Positions 37,580 to 48,100 of a stretch of 64,000 bases of DNA are shown here, piece by piece. Position numbers and translations under genes: made by a program. The notes under the pieces were generated by a model. That model was not told the origin of the DNA and did not search any database. It worked only from the letters and a program-made list of their open reading frames with translations. Numbering within the stretch: the first letter of the stretch is position 1; each line of letters starts with the position of its first letter. Source of the DNA: Zingiber officinale (taxonomy: Eukaryota > Streptophyta > Magnoliopsida > Zingiberales > Zingiberaceae); the NCBI RefSeq assembly GCF_018446385.1, contig NC_056003.1, forward strand, positions 22,007,198 to 22,071,197, in the 5' to 3' direction.

Positions 37580-39411
37580 GTTTTAACAATTAACTAATAG
37601 AACTTTAATATCATAATAAATTTATTATTAGTTTTTCCCATTTTTTATCAAAATAAGTAGTAGCGTTTTTTTATTTACTTAAAAGAGTACCTTAATTTTA
37701 AAACTATGAAAAAAAAATATTAAAAACAGTATTATTTATTTCTATCCTCTTAAATTCTCTCTTGTCATTTTCTAATACATCACCCTCTTCAAAATTAAAA
37801 AAGTTATGATATATTCATATATCAAGTCCATTGTTAAATTTGATATTGGATCATATTAAATTCAACGTGAATTTGATATTTTTCATATTAGACCCAATGT
37901 AAATCTAATATGGTCTAATATTAAACCTAATCTGGATATAATATTTTTTCATATCATATCCATGTATTGAAAAATAGTATGAGATTTAAGAGGTGAAAGA
38001 TAGAAAGAGAATAAAATTATTATTTCTAATTATTTGAATAGGGAATCTAAGTTTAAGAAAACGAATGATATATAATGATACTGAATCCAGTTAAAAAAGA
38101 ATATTATTAATAGTTATTTTCTTTTTAGGTCAGTATTAATAGTTTTATTTTAAATAGTATCAAAGAGAAAATTACATTTATAATTTCATTTATACTGAAA
38201 ATAAAAATAGTAATAAGAATAATTGTTTGAGTAGAATTCAATCATGATAATCCTTTCACATTTAGGGGTTCAATATGAAAATGATTGTGAATCATAAAAA
38301 CCGTAGTTTTTTTTAAGACCATTACAATTATAATAATTATTAATTGGCTACTATAATAATTTATTGAGTAAGGTAATAAATAATTTTAGACAAATTACAA
38401 TAGCGATCAAACGAGCCGATCTATATGGATAGGCCAGTCTATGACGGATCAGTCCATGATGAGTTGACTATTTAATAATGGACTGACCCAAAAGAATAAT
38501 AAAAAAAATATATAAAAAAGATTAACTTTTAGTTAATCTAAATTCAATCAAATAGGCTAGAATAAAAAAAAAAAATTTCCTTAGGGTATTTTTGTTTTAG
38601 TTTTCTATTCTAAATGTTTACTCTATAATTCTTATTCTTATTTATTAATTAGTTATCAACTTGAATTTTTAAATGTTTAATCTATAATTCATATTTATTA
38701 AATTACTTGCCTAACTTGAATTTTTTTTACACAATTTATATCCTAATTTATGTATTATTTAATTTATTTTGGATGCCTCTTAAATCACAATTTTAGAATA
38801 ATTTATCTATACTTGTTTTTTTTTTCCCTCAATTCGGAGTCTAATCCAAACTTATCATGACCCGATCCACATGGATCCCAGGCGGATTGCCTATAGCTCG
38901 CCTGAACTCATCTTTAAATGAGTTAATAAAATTTCAACTTAAACTATTTAAATTATTTGATAAGATAGATTAACCCCAACAATCACAATCCAAATTAACT
39001 ATTATATAATTTAAATTTCATATTATCCAAATCACATATACAATTTTAGAAATACTCAAATCACCAATCCACTAACTATTTTGCCCCTTCGCTGCTTTAT
39101 TTGCTCACTTTATCAATTGCTAGAATAAAATTCCATCACCATAAATAGGAACTTTAATCTATTGTTACACTATAAAAATCTATTAAATTTTTTTTAAAAA
39201 TGATTAAAAAACTTTTATGATAAAAAATTTACTATTCTCAATATGGGAGTAGATCTCCTGGTCCACAGAAAAATAGATCAGGGATAGACTCCTGGGAGTA
39301 GATCTCCTGGTCTCCTGATAAAAAATTTACTATTCTCAATACGGTCGGATTGTAATTGTAATACGACCGCAATTAGTTGCGATCCATCTCTCGATTTATC
39401 GTTCTCACCAT
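37580..39411. other. Intergenic AT-rich DNA upstream of CAF1
   Basis: The first few hundred bases should hold the CAF1 promoter; I see no element I would name. A short duplication of AAAAAATTTACTATTCTCAA occurs at about 39220 and 39317 around GGGAGTAGATCTCCTGGTC, itself present twice (39245 and 39296). No gene is seen. Confidence 0.5.
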
Positions 39412-39564
39412 GTTATAGTTTGAGATGGGACGGGCGGTCGGAATGGGCGCCCAGAGGCTGCCCCCTACTCAGCGTTTGAAAATCTTGACACTTGCCCACT
39501 TTCGACGGTCGGACCGGTGGCCTCCGGGCCGCCTCTGGCTGCTCGCTTAAACTCAAACTATAAC
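39412..39564. repeat. Short GC-rich foldback, 13-bp inverted ends
   Basis: GTTATAGTTTGAG at 39412-39424 is matched by its inverse CTCAAACTATAAC at 39552-39564. The 150 bp between are GC-rich, with a second partial inversion (CCAGAGGC and GCCTCTGG). It may be a small MITE. The flanks gave no clear duplication. Confidence 0.55.
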
Positions 39565-39581
39565 CTGATGGGGGTGATGAA

Positions 39582-39947
39582 TGTTGGTGCAACATCCCTC
39601 AGGTCTGGATCGACGATAAGCGCTGATCGATCCGTGGATCGATCGAGCTCCATCCGATCGATCGATCGATCGATCGAAACCGAGTCAGCACTGAGTGTTA
39701 GGGTTAGGGTTCTTCTTCACATCTTGTAAGCTTTTGCTTAACTTGTATTTCCTTTCTTCTTCTTGTATTGAGAGTGTTGTAGGGCTTCTCAAGGAGTGTT
39801 ATTCATAGTGGAGGGTGTGTGAGTGTGTGGATCCTGATTAGTCACCTCTTGTGAGGTGGATACCAAGTAAAATCCTAGTGTTAGCGTGCTTGTCGAGCGA
39901 ACGCGACGAGCTATTCACCCCCCCTCTAGCTACTTTTGGTCCTAACA
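39582..39947 (+). mobile_element. Solo LTR (Copia-like, 366 bp)
   Basis: It starts TGTTGGTGCAACATCC and ends TTTTGGTCCTAACA, with a perfect 5-bp duplication ATGAA on each side (39577-39581 and 39948-39952). No internal region is present, so this is a solo LTR left by LTR-LTR recombination. It contains a GATC-rich palindromic run (39651-39680) and two TTAGGG-like units near 39697. It is a non-coding fossil. The intact target-site duplication suggests it is not very old. Confidence 0.82.
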
Positions 39948-40043
39948 ATGAACCCAGGAAGAAATCACTTCCTTTTTTGTGGACTAGAAGATCTGGTCAA
40001 TATGATGTATCAAATTAATATTTGAATATATGCATATAATCAG

Positions 40044-40192
40044 GAGAACTAGATGAGCACATAAGATCTTATTCCATGTCATTCTGAGCTCTCTAGATCA
40101 ATTAGTCGGTTTCAGTCAAAATCGACTGATGAATCTAGAGAGTTCGGAATGACGTGGAATAAGATTTTATATATATGTTCGTCTAGTTCTCT
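40044..40192. repeat. Palindromic foldback repeat, copy 1
   Basis: AGAACTAGATGAGCAC at 40044 pairs with the inverse at 40192 (GTTCGTCTAGTTCT), and the arms continue through AAGATCTTATTCCATGTCAT and GAGCTCTCTAGAT to a short loop near 40115. Weaker pairing extends outward to about 39996 and 40260. It is MITE-like but no duplication was recognised. Confidence 0.7.
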
Positions 40193-40346
40193 TCATTATA
40201 TCCAAATTCTCAAAAATTATTTTTATATGTCATATTGAGAGTATTAATTTTTTGAATATGAATGTGTCTGAAAAATCTGATTAGTATTCAAAAATTTACT
40301 GCTTTCAATATAGTGTATCAAATTAGTATTTCAGAGCATTGATATA

Positions 40347-40500
40347 ATCAAGAAAACTAGACGAGCATTTAAGTTCTGATTCCATATCATTTTAAGCTCT
40401 CTAGGCCTATCAGCTGATTTCGACCAAAATCAATGAATGAACCTATATATCTCAGAATGATATGGAACAAGTTTTTGTGTACTCATCTAATTCTTATAGT
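40347..40500. repeat. Palindromic foldback repeat, copy 2
   Basis: A diverged copy of the foldback at 40044-40192: GAAAACTAGACGAGCATTTA, GATTCCATATCATTTTAAGC and GCTCTCTAGGCC in the left arm, with the inverse in the right arm. The leading GTGTATCAAATTAGTATTT also matches copy 1 (near 40005). The LINE at 40533 begins shortly after, so the outer right flank may be lost. Confidence 0.65.
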
Positions 40501-40532
40501 TATATCTATGCAAATATCAATTTGATAAAGCA

Positions 40533-43245
40533 TACAACAACAACAACCAAGTATTTTCACACTAGGTGGGGTCGGTTGTATGAATCCTTTTACGTCACTG
40601 AGCTCTATCTCCTATTATATCATCATCTATATTTAAATAAATTTTATATTGTTTTATTATTGCTAACACAGTCTTTTTTGGTCTTCCTCTTCCTCGTTTG
40701 ATATGCATGTTTATTATAGTTTCACATCGCTTAACTGGAGCATTTATTGGTCGTCTAAGTACATGTCCGTACCATCTTAAACGTGTCTCTCGGAGTTTTT
40801 TTCTCAATAGATATAATTCCGACTTTCTCTCTAATGCTCTCATTTCTTATTTTGTCTATCCTCGTATGTCCACACATCCACCTAAACATCCTCATCTCTG
40901 CAACTCTCATCTTCTGCTCATGTGCTCGAGTCATAGCCCAACTAGGGAAGTAAACGAGCCAAACCGAGCCTTATTAGCTCGATTATCAAAGTTAACGAGC
41001 CTAACTTATTAAGCGAGCTCGGGCTCATTTTCGGGCTCGTTTTTGGCTTGTTTTAGAGCTCGTTTTTTGGCTCATTTTAAAGCTTATTTTAAGGCTTGTT
41101 TTAGAGCTCGTTTTTTTGATTCGTTTTAGAGCTCGTTTTTTGGCTCGGTTTAAGGCTCGCTTTTTTAGCTCGCGAGTCTATAAACGAACATGTTCGCGAG
41201 CTCACGAGCCGAATATCCTTAAGCTCAAGCTCGGCTCGATAAAACTGTCAAGCTCGAAATCGAGCTCGAGCTCGACTCGATAAGATAAACGAACGAACTC
41301 GAACGAGCTTTTTACCAAATCGAGCTCCGAATAGCTCGCGAACCATTTGATTCATTTACATCCCTAAGCCCAACATTCAGCTCCATATAACATAGCAGGT
41401 CTAATTACGATTTTATAGAACTTACCTTTAAGTTTAAGAGGTACTTTACGGTCACATAAAACACTTGATGCTCTCCTCCATTTCACCCATCCTGCTTGTA
41501 TTCTATGTTAGACATCTCTCTCAATCTCTCCATCATTTTACAAAAATGATCCTAAATATTTAAATCTCTCGGTTTGAGCAACTCGTCCTCTCCTATTTTA
41601 ACAATTATTTTATTACTTCTAATATTGCTAAACTTAAATTCCATATATTCTGTCTTTAATCTACTAAGCTTAAAACCTTTCCTTCTAGTGTTTTTCTCTA
41701 AGATTCTAGTTTAGCATTTACTACTTCATGTGTCTCATCTACCAAAATAATATTATCTGCAAACAACATGCACCACGGTACTGAGTCTTAAATGTACACA
41801 GTGAGTTCGTCCATAATTAGTGTAAAAAGATAAGGATTTAGAGTTGATCCTTAATGTAACCCTATCTTTATTGAAAATGCTTCAGTTACTCCGCCTGAAG
41901 TCTTTACTCTGGTCGTTACATCCTTATACATATCCTTAATTAGTTCAATATATGTTACGCTAACACCTCTCTTTTCTAAAATTCTCCATATAATTTCTCT
42001 TGAGACTCTATCATAAGTTTTTTCTAAGTCAATGAATATCATGTGTAGATCTTATTTTTGCTCACGATATTTTTCAATTAATTGTCTAAGAATATGTATA
42101 ACTTCTATTGTCGACCTTCCAAGCATGAACCCAAATTGATTTTCTGTCACTGTGGTCTCCTTCCTTAATCTTTTTTCTATTATTTTTCCCAAAGTTTCAT
42201 AGTATGACTCATTAGTTTAATACCCCTATAATTTGCACAATTTTGTACGTCTCCCTTGTTCTTATATAAGAGAATTAGAGTACTTATTCTCCATTGATCA
42301 TACATATTTTTTGTTTTCAATATCATGTTAAATAATTTTGTAAGTCATTCAATACCTTGTTTCCCTAAGCACTTCCATACCTCTATCGGAATATCATCTG
42401 GTCCAACGGCTTTTCCATTGTGCATCTCATTTAAAGTTTGTTTATTTCTGAAGTTTGAATTCTACGATAAAAATTAAAATTTCTATACTCATTTGACCTA
42501 CTTAAATTACCTAAGTTAAGTTGGTCACCTAAACTTTCATTAAAAATTTAATGAAAATACTTTTTCCACCGTTTTTTTATTTCTCCATCGTTTACTAATA
42601 CCCTATTACATTCATCTTTAATACATTTTATTTGGCTAAGATCTTTTATTTTCCTTTCTCTCACTTTAGCTATTCTATAAATGTCTCTTTCCCCTTCTTT
42701 TGTATCCAATTTTTGATATAACCGTTCAAAAATTTTATTTTTTGCTTCACTCACTATTTTCTTAGCTTCTTTCTTGGCTATTGTATATTTTTTTAAGTTT
42801 TCCTTTTCTTACAAATATATAATTCCTTATAAGTTATTCGTTTTTCCTTCACTTTCTCTTATATTTTTTCATTCCACCACCAAGATTCTTTAGTTAGTGG
42901 TGCATGTCCCTTTGACTCACCGAGTACACTCTTAGCTATTATTTTCAACTTTGATGTCATCTTATCCCATGTTGTATTAGAGTTATTGTATATTTCACCT
43001 AATGCTTGTACTTGTACTTTCTTCTTACATATATTTTGCTTTCCATCCTTTAACTTCTACCATTTAATTTTAGGAATTGTATATATTTTCTTTCTATTGA
43101 TACTATGTTTGAGACGTATATCCAACACTACTATCCTATGTTGGGTAGTTAAACTTTCTACAAGGATGACTTTACAATCTTTACAAATCTTTTTATCCTT
43201 CTTCCTAACTATAAAAGGTCAATTTATGATTTATTATTTCTACTT
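40533..43245 (-). mobile_element. RTE-like LINE, 5'-truncated and decayed, with hAT MITE insertion
   Basis: On the minus strand the element runs from about 43245 to 40533 and ends in a (TTG)n tail. Recognisable pieces in order are DFLLVRKKD (endonuclease end), the linker with YRIAKVRERK (42548-42754), the reverse-transcriptase block MIFIDLEKTYDRVSREIIWR followed by VKTSGGVTEAFSIKIGLH (41851-42042), and the C-terminal RLRWYGHVLRR with GRGRPKKT (40595-40843). The catalytic YADD block is not visible in an open frame. Multiple stops and frameshifts break it. The 5' endonuclease half is missing. The MITE at 40943-41366 interrupts it. Confidence 0.88.
40943..41366. mobile_element. hAT-type MITE inserted in the LINE
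   Basis: The 424-bp element starts TAGGGAAGTAAACGAGCC and ends with the inverse of TAGGGATGTAAATGAATC. It is flanked by a perfect 8-bp duplication, AGCCCAAC (40935-40942 and 41367-41374), and the LINE sequence reads through once the insert is removed. The interior is made of GAGCTCG/GCTCGTTTT motifs, many self-complementary. No coding capacity. Confidence 0.93.
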
Positions 43246-44239
43246 TTGAATGTGACTAAGTTTTTTTTTTCTTTAATTAAGAATAATAAATTTTTAATCA
43301 TAATTTTTTTAATTATATTTTTTTTAAAATAGGTTTTTAATTTTTTCTATGGTGTAGTAATCGATTAAACTTATTGCTCATTGTCATCTAACTTTTACGA
43401 ATGTATGGGTACATTATAGCAATTGATTGAGTGAGCAAATGTGAACGAGTGGACGGGGCAGAATCAGTGTCAAATAGGTGATTTAGATATTTTCAAAGTT
43501 CACTACTTTATTTGAATAGTATCGTACTACATGGTTAAGTAAATATAAAATTATTTTATATATAGATTTTTAATTGATTTTTTTTATATATTATAGTTTT
43601 AACAGTAAAGTAGAGAAAAATCCTCAATTCCATTCTTAATTTTACATGTAGTCTCTCATGACCTAATTGACCTCAGATTTTTTAGGTATAAAAAGTTCAA
43701 GAATGAGTATAATTTTTCTTAAAGTCAGCATTTTATACTAGAATCGAGTATATTTTTTATCAAAATTATCTTTCATATTTTTTAGGTATAAAAAATCTAA
43801 AAACGAATATAATTCCTGTTAAATTCAGTATTTTACATTACAATCAAGTATATTTTCTATTAAATTTAGCATGATTTTTTCTCCTCTTAAATTTAACACT
43901 ATTTATCATTTAAAGAAAATCTAGTATATTTTTCATCCAATTGAGTACCATTTAAAAAAAATCTAATATATTTTTCATCCAATTAAGATGGAAAAAGAAT
44001 TGTACTCAATTTGATAAAAAAATATACTAGATTCTAAATTTAATGTACTGATTTAAGATGAATTATACTGATTTTTTAACTTTTTATATCTAAAAATATC
44101 ATGGGTAATTAGATAAATATATTTGATTAGGAAGTGAAAATAAAGAATTTGAGAAGTAGGGGTTGCATGCAAATTTTTTATTATTGAGTAATAAGGGTAT
44201 TTTTTAGATGAAAAATATAGTGGGTACTATTTTGAAAAT
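43246..44239. repeat. AT-rich intergenic DNA with short diverged direct repeats
   Basis: No gene seen. Motifs of the form TCTAGTATATTTTTCATCCAA recur in tandem at about 43919 and 43961, and related GAGTATATTTT(C/T)TAT phrases occur at about 43746 and 43847. The block is probably decayed repeat DNA. Confidence 0.5.
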
Positions 44240-44720
44240 ATGTTAACGTCACCAATGCGGGCAGTTGGGAACCCTACCACGGAAATGGTAGAGCACCTCG
44301 ATGACATGCTTTGGAATGCGAAAGCGCCACCGCCCAGAGCGACAAAGCAGTGCCGGCCACGGGCGAAGGCCACCGCCTTTGCCTTCTCTCTATATCCCTG
44401 GTCTCACATGTCGGAATCCGTTGGCGCGGGCTTCATGTGATGCTTCGGCCGGGCGGAAGCCAAACGGTTGAGATCCATTCCGCTTTTTAGTTGAGGCATT
44501 CATTTCCTTCATGTGCTCCAGCTACATTCGCCTCTTTTCCTCACCCTTTTCTGTCTCGATCTTTGCGAGCTCCAACTTGGGTGCTTCAGGTGTTTATTTC
44601 TTCCCGCGAACCGGCGGTGGCGGTCAAGGAAGAGTGGGGGCTGATATTTCCGGTTGCTTCCGGTATGTGCTCGGACTCGATGTTTGTTCTTATGGTGTGT
44701 TGGTAGGGATGTGAATGGCT
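44240..44720 (+). promoter_or_regulatory. GC-rich island, probable promoter or 5' exon of the STICHEL-like gene
   Basis: Base composition rises sharply relative to the flanks, as at other gene starts in this window. A donor-like site, TTCCG followed by GTATGTG at about 44662, and the absence of an in-frame ATG near the first homologous residues of the downstream gene, suggest that a 5' exon lies here. No STICHEL-like start peptide was found, so the exact exon is unresolved. Confidence 0.4.
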
Positions 44721-45180
44721 CTACGTGAGTCTTCATACCAACAGTCTATTTGCTGTATGATGAAAGAGGGGGAAAAATGCAGGTTGAATTTGTTCCCATT
44801 ATGGTCGAACATGTGCAAAAATTCCTTTCTTAAGAAAAAACCTCATTTTTTGTTTTCTATATAAAGTTAAATTTACTAGATTTTTGAATTTTGTGGCATT
44901 TGTGATTAACTAGGAAATGTGAGATGGAGTCCTTCTTTCCTGGCGATCTCTGGATGATTGGTGTTGGATGCCCACTTTCTCTTTGCATGGCGGTTGATGA
45001 AACCTTGGTCTTAAAACATTACCCGTCATAGTTAGCATTCAAGGCTTATCTAGCTTCTACAATTAAAGGTGAAGCTTTAGTGTTATTTTTAGCAGTCATC
45101 TCAAGAATGGCTACAGTCCCAGCATTGACCACCTTCAGAACCATGTGCATTTGACCAACTGCATACATTTGCAGAGCCAC

Positions 45181-48100
45181 ATGCACCACGGCACCCCCTA
45201 CTTTACAGAGAGATCCCTCAAGAGGGATCTCCTTATGCTCCAGAAATCTAAGTATCTGAAAGATCCCTCCACCAGGCCTGCTTCACGCTCTCCTTATTTT
45301 GTGGCCGATTTTGCTAGGGAAGCTGCAAAAGGTGGTTCAAAGAATGGTAGGAGGAAGTCTATAGGAGCCAACCGTGTAAGAGAGGTTGGCCAATCATTCA
45401 AAATGTCACCACTTTTTGGATGCATTGCAACCGCAAAGGTTGCTGCTGACGAAGCAGCCAACGAATATGATTTTGAGCAAAGAGATAGGATCACTAAGAC
45501 AAGTAAAGAGGAAGATATGACTAGAAGAAGTTGGGAGAGTGATATTTCCTCTGGAAATCAGGTTTCTCTGTGGGACATGCCACACAAAGATGTAGAGTTA
45601 GTGAATAGGGAACTCAATAAGCAAACAAAAGATCAGATTCTTCACCCAAAGGTACTCCTAGAGAATTTGGAAGAAGTTTCCTATCTGGCAGGAAACTTTT
45701 GCCGGAAGCCTTCTGATTTGTTTCTGAATGGTAAACATGAGACTGCTGTGAGAACCAATGACGAACAAGAAGGAAGAATTTGTGACAGCTATTACCATTT
45801 GGAAAGACAAAGGAAGTTTAGGCTGAAAGGTACAAGGAAAACACGAGTATCTGCTGATTCAAGAGGTATTGGTGCTTACCATAAGCCAATAGATTTATCA
45901 GGTCCAGTAGCCAAAGAGTCTATGAATGATAAAGGTTATCTGGATGACTTAGAAGAGGATAATGTACTGGAGGTTTCAAAAGATCCGAGAACTGTCTGTC
46001 GGATTCCTTGGAATTGGTCTAGGATTCATCAAGGCAAAACATTTCTTGATAGATCTGGGAAAAGTTTATCTTGTGGGATGTCTGATTCTAGAATGAAGAG
46101 GCATAGTGGATCTGTTTCACAAATAGAAGGAAATGCTTCAAACCTGGCCACAGCATCTGATCATTTCACTTCATCATCAAGTCCAGAAATACCATTACTT
46201 TATGGCGCACAGGAATCACAAGGTAGTGGTTCTAATCATTTTGTGCCTAAAGATTATTCAGGAGAGCTAGAATTTTTTTCTAATCATTGTTCTAGAGATG
46301 ATGAGGAATGTAACCTTGTATCTGCAGCAAGATCCTGTCAGCAGAGATCTCGACGCTGTGGGCATGGAAGACACAGAAGTTTGTTGCAGAAATACATGCC
46401 AAAAACCTTCAGAGATTTTGTTGGACATAGTTTGGTTGTCCAAGCTCTTTCTAGTTCTATTTTGAGAGGGAAAATTGGGCCGGTTTATGTCTTTTATGGT
46501 CCTCGTGGGTCAGGGAAAACATCTTGTGCACGAGTATTTGCTAAAGCTTTGAACTGCCGCTCTCTGGAGCACCCCAAGCCTTGTGATGCCTGTAGCTCTT
46601 GTATCTCATATAACCTAGGTAAAAGCAGAGATGTGCTGGAACTTGGACCCATCAGTAACTTCAATTTCAAAAGCATAAATGAGATCTTCAAGAACCTGAT
46701 GCTCTCACCAAAATTATGCTCACACAGAGTTTTTATTATTGATGATTGCTATAGATCACTGTCTAAGTTATGGAGTGTCTTATCAAAGGTCATTGATCAA
46801 GCACCACGACATGTGGTTTTTGTCCTTATCTGTTCCAATCTTCATTGCATACCTCATATTATCCTATCCAGGTGTCAGAAGTTCTTCTTTCCAAAATTGA
46901 AAGACTCTGATATCATCTCTACTTTGGAATGGATTGCAACCAGTGAAGGATTAGAAATTGATAAGGATGCTCTGAAACTTATAGCATCACAATCAAATGG
47001 TTCATTGAGAGATGCCGAGATGACTCTTGATCAACTAAGCTTGCTTGGGAAAAAAATTTCTCTTCCACTTGTTCAGGAGTTAGTAAGTTTTCCATCATTC
47101 TTCCCTCTTTCTTTTTCTTGGCATTGCAATTTAGACTTGAGAAATTTGCATTGAAGATGCACATATAGACCATATGAGATATTCAGAGATCATATGGGTA
47201 ATGGTCTGCATGTGCATTTTGAATGTTTTAGAGCATCACATTTTGTGATATTTACAATAGAGAATAGAATTTCATGTGGAGCTATATGATTCTCTTGGAC
47301 AAGAACAAATGTCAATACATGATATATATTTTTTGTTTATCTATAAAATTGGAAAAAATTGTGAGAGGAAAATGTACTCACAAATTTTTTTCATCCTTTT
47401 TGTCAGTCATCAATCACTCAAAGAACTCTTGACTTCCAAATTTTAAGATTTTAAAAGACTTATAATTAATGTAAAGAACACTGGTAACTCAATAGTTATT
47501 TTTTAGATTTTAATTCTTTTGTTACTAATATAAACAACAATGCTAACTTTAGTTGTTTTTTTTCATGGAGATGATTTTCTTGTCCATTTGCAAGTTACTA
47601 TGTCTTTGACTTAATCTTAGGGGGTGTTTGGTTGATGGGTTTGGGAATGAGGGAATGGAATGATAGTAAAAGATAGTGTTTGGATTGTGGGTTTGGGAAT
47701 GACATTTTGGGAATGATTACTAGATTTATGGGAATCAACCAAACCCATATAACTTGATGGGTTTCATTTCCATTCCTATTCCCATTCCACCCTACTATCA
47801 AACCCATACCCATAGTGATTCCCATCATTTAACCAAACACCCCCTTAGTATTTCCTACATTTTAATGACCTTGTACTTTGAACATATGTTGACAAAAATC
47901 ATGCAATTATTTTATTGAATCTGTATTCTTGCTTAAATTTTTATCATTCATAATGTAGGTATTGGAGAACTAAAATTTGGAGAGCTAAGCAATGTTTAGG
48001 TATTTGATTGTACTAAGTAATCCTTAAATATTGTCCTTAGTTATCATTGGCATTTATATTCTGTGCAGGTTGGTTTAGTGACTGATGATAAATTGCTGGA

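Noticed and set aside
39690-39712. Interstitial telomere repeat
   Set aside because: Only two TTAGGG-like units are present, inside a solo LTR; plant telomeres use TTTAGGG.
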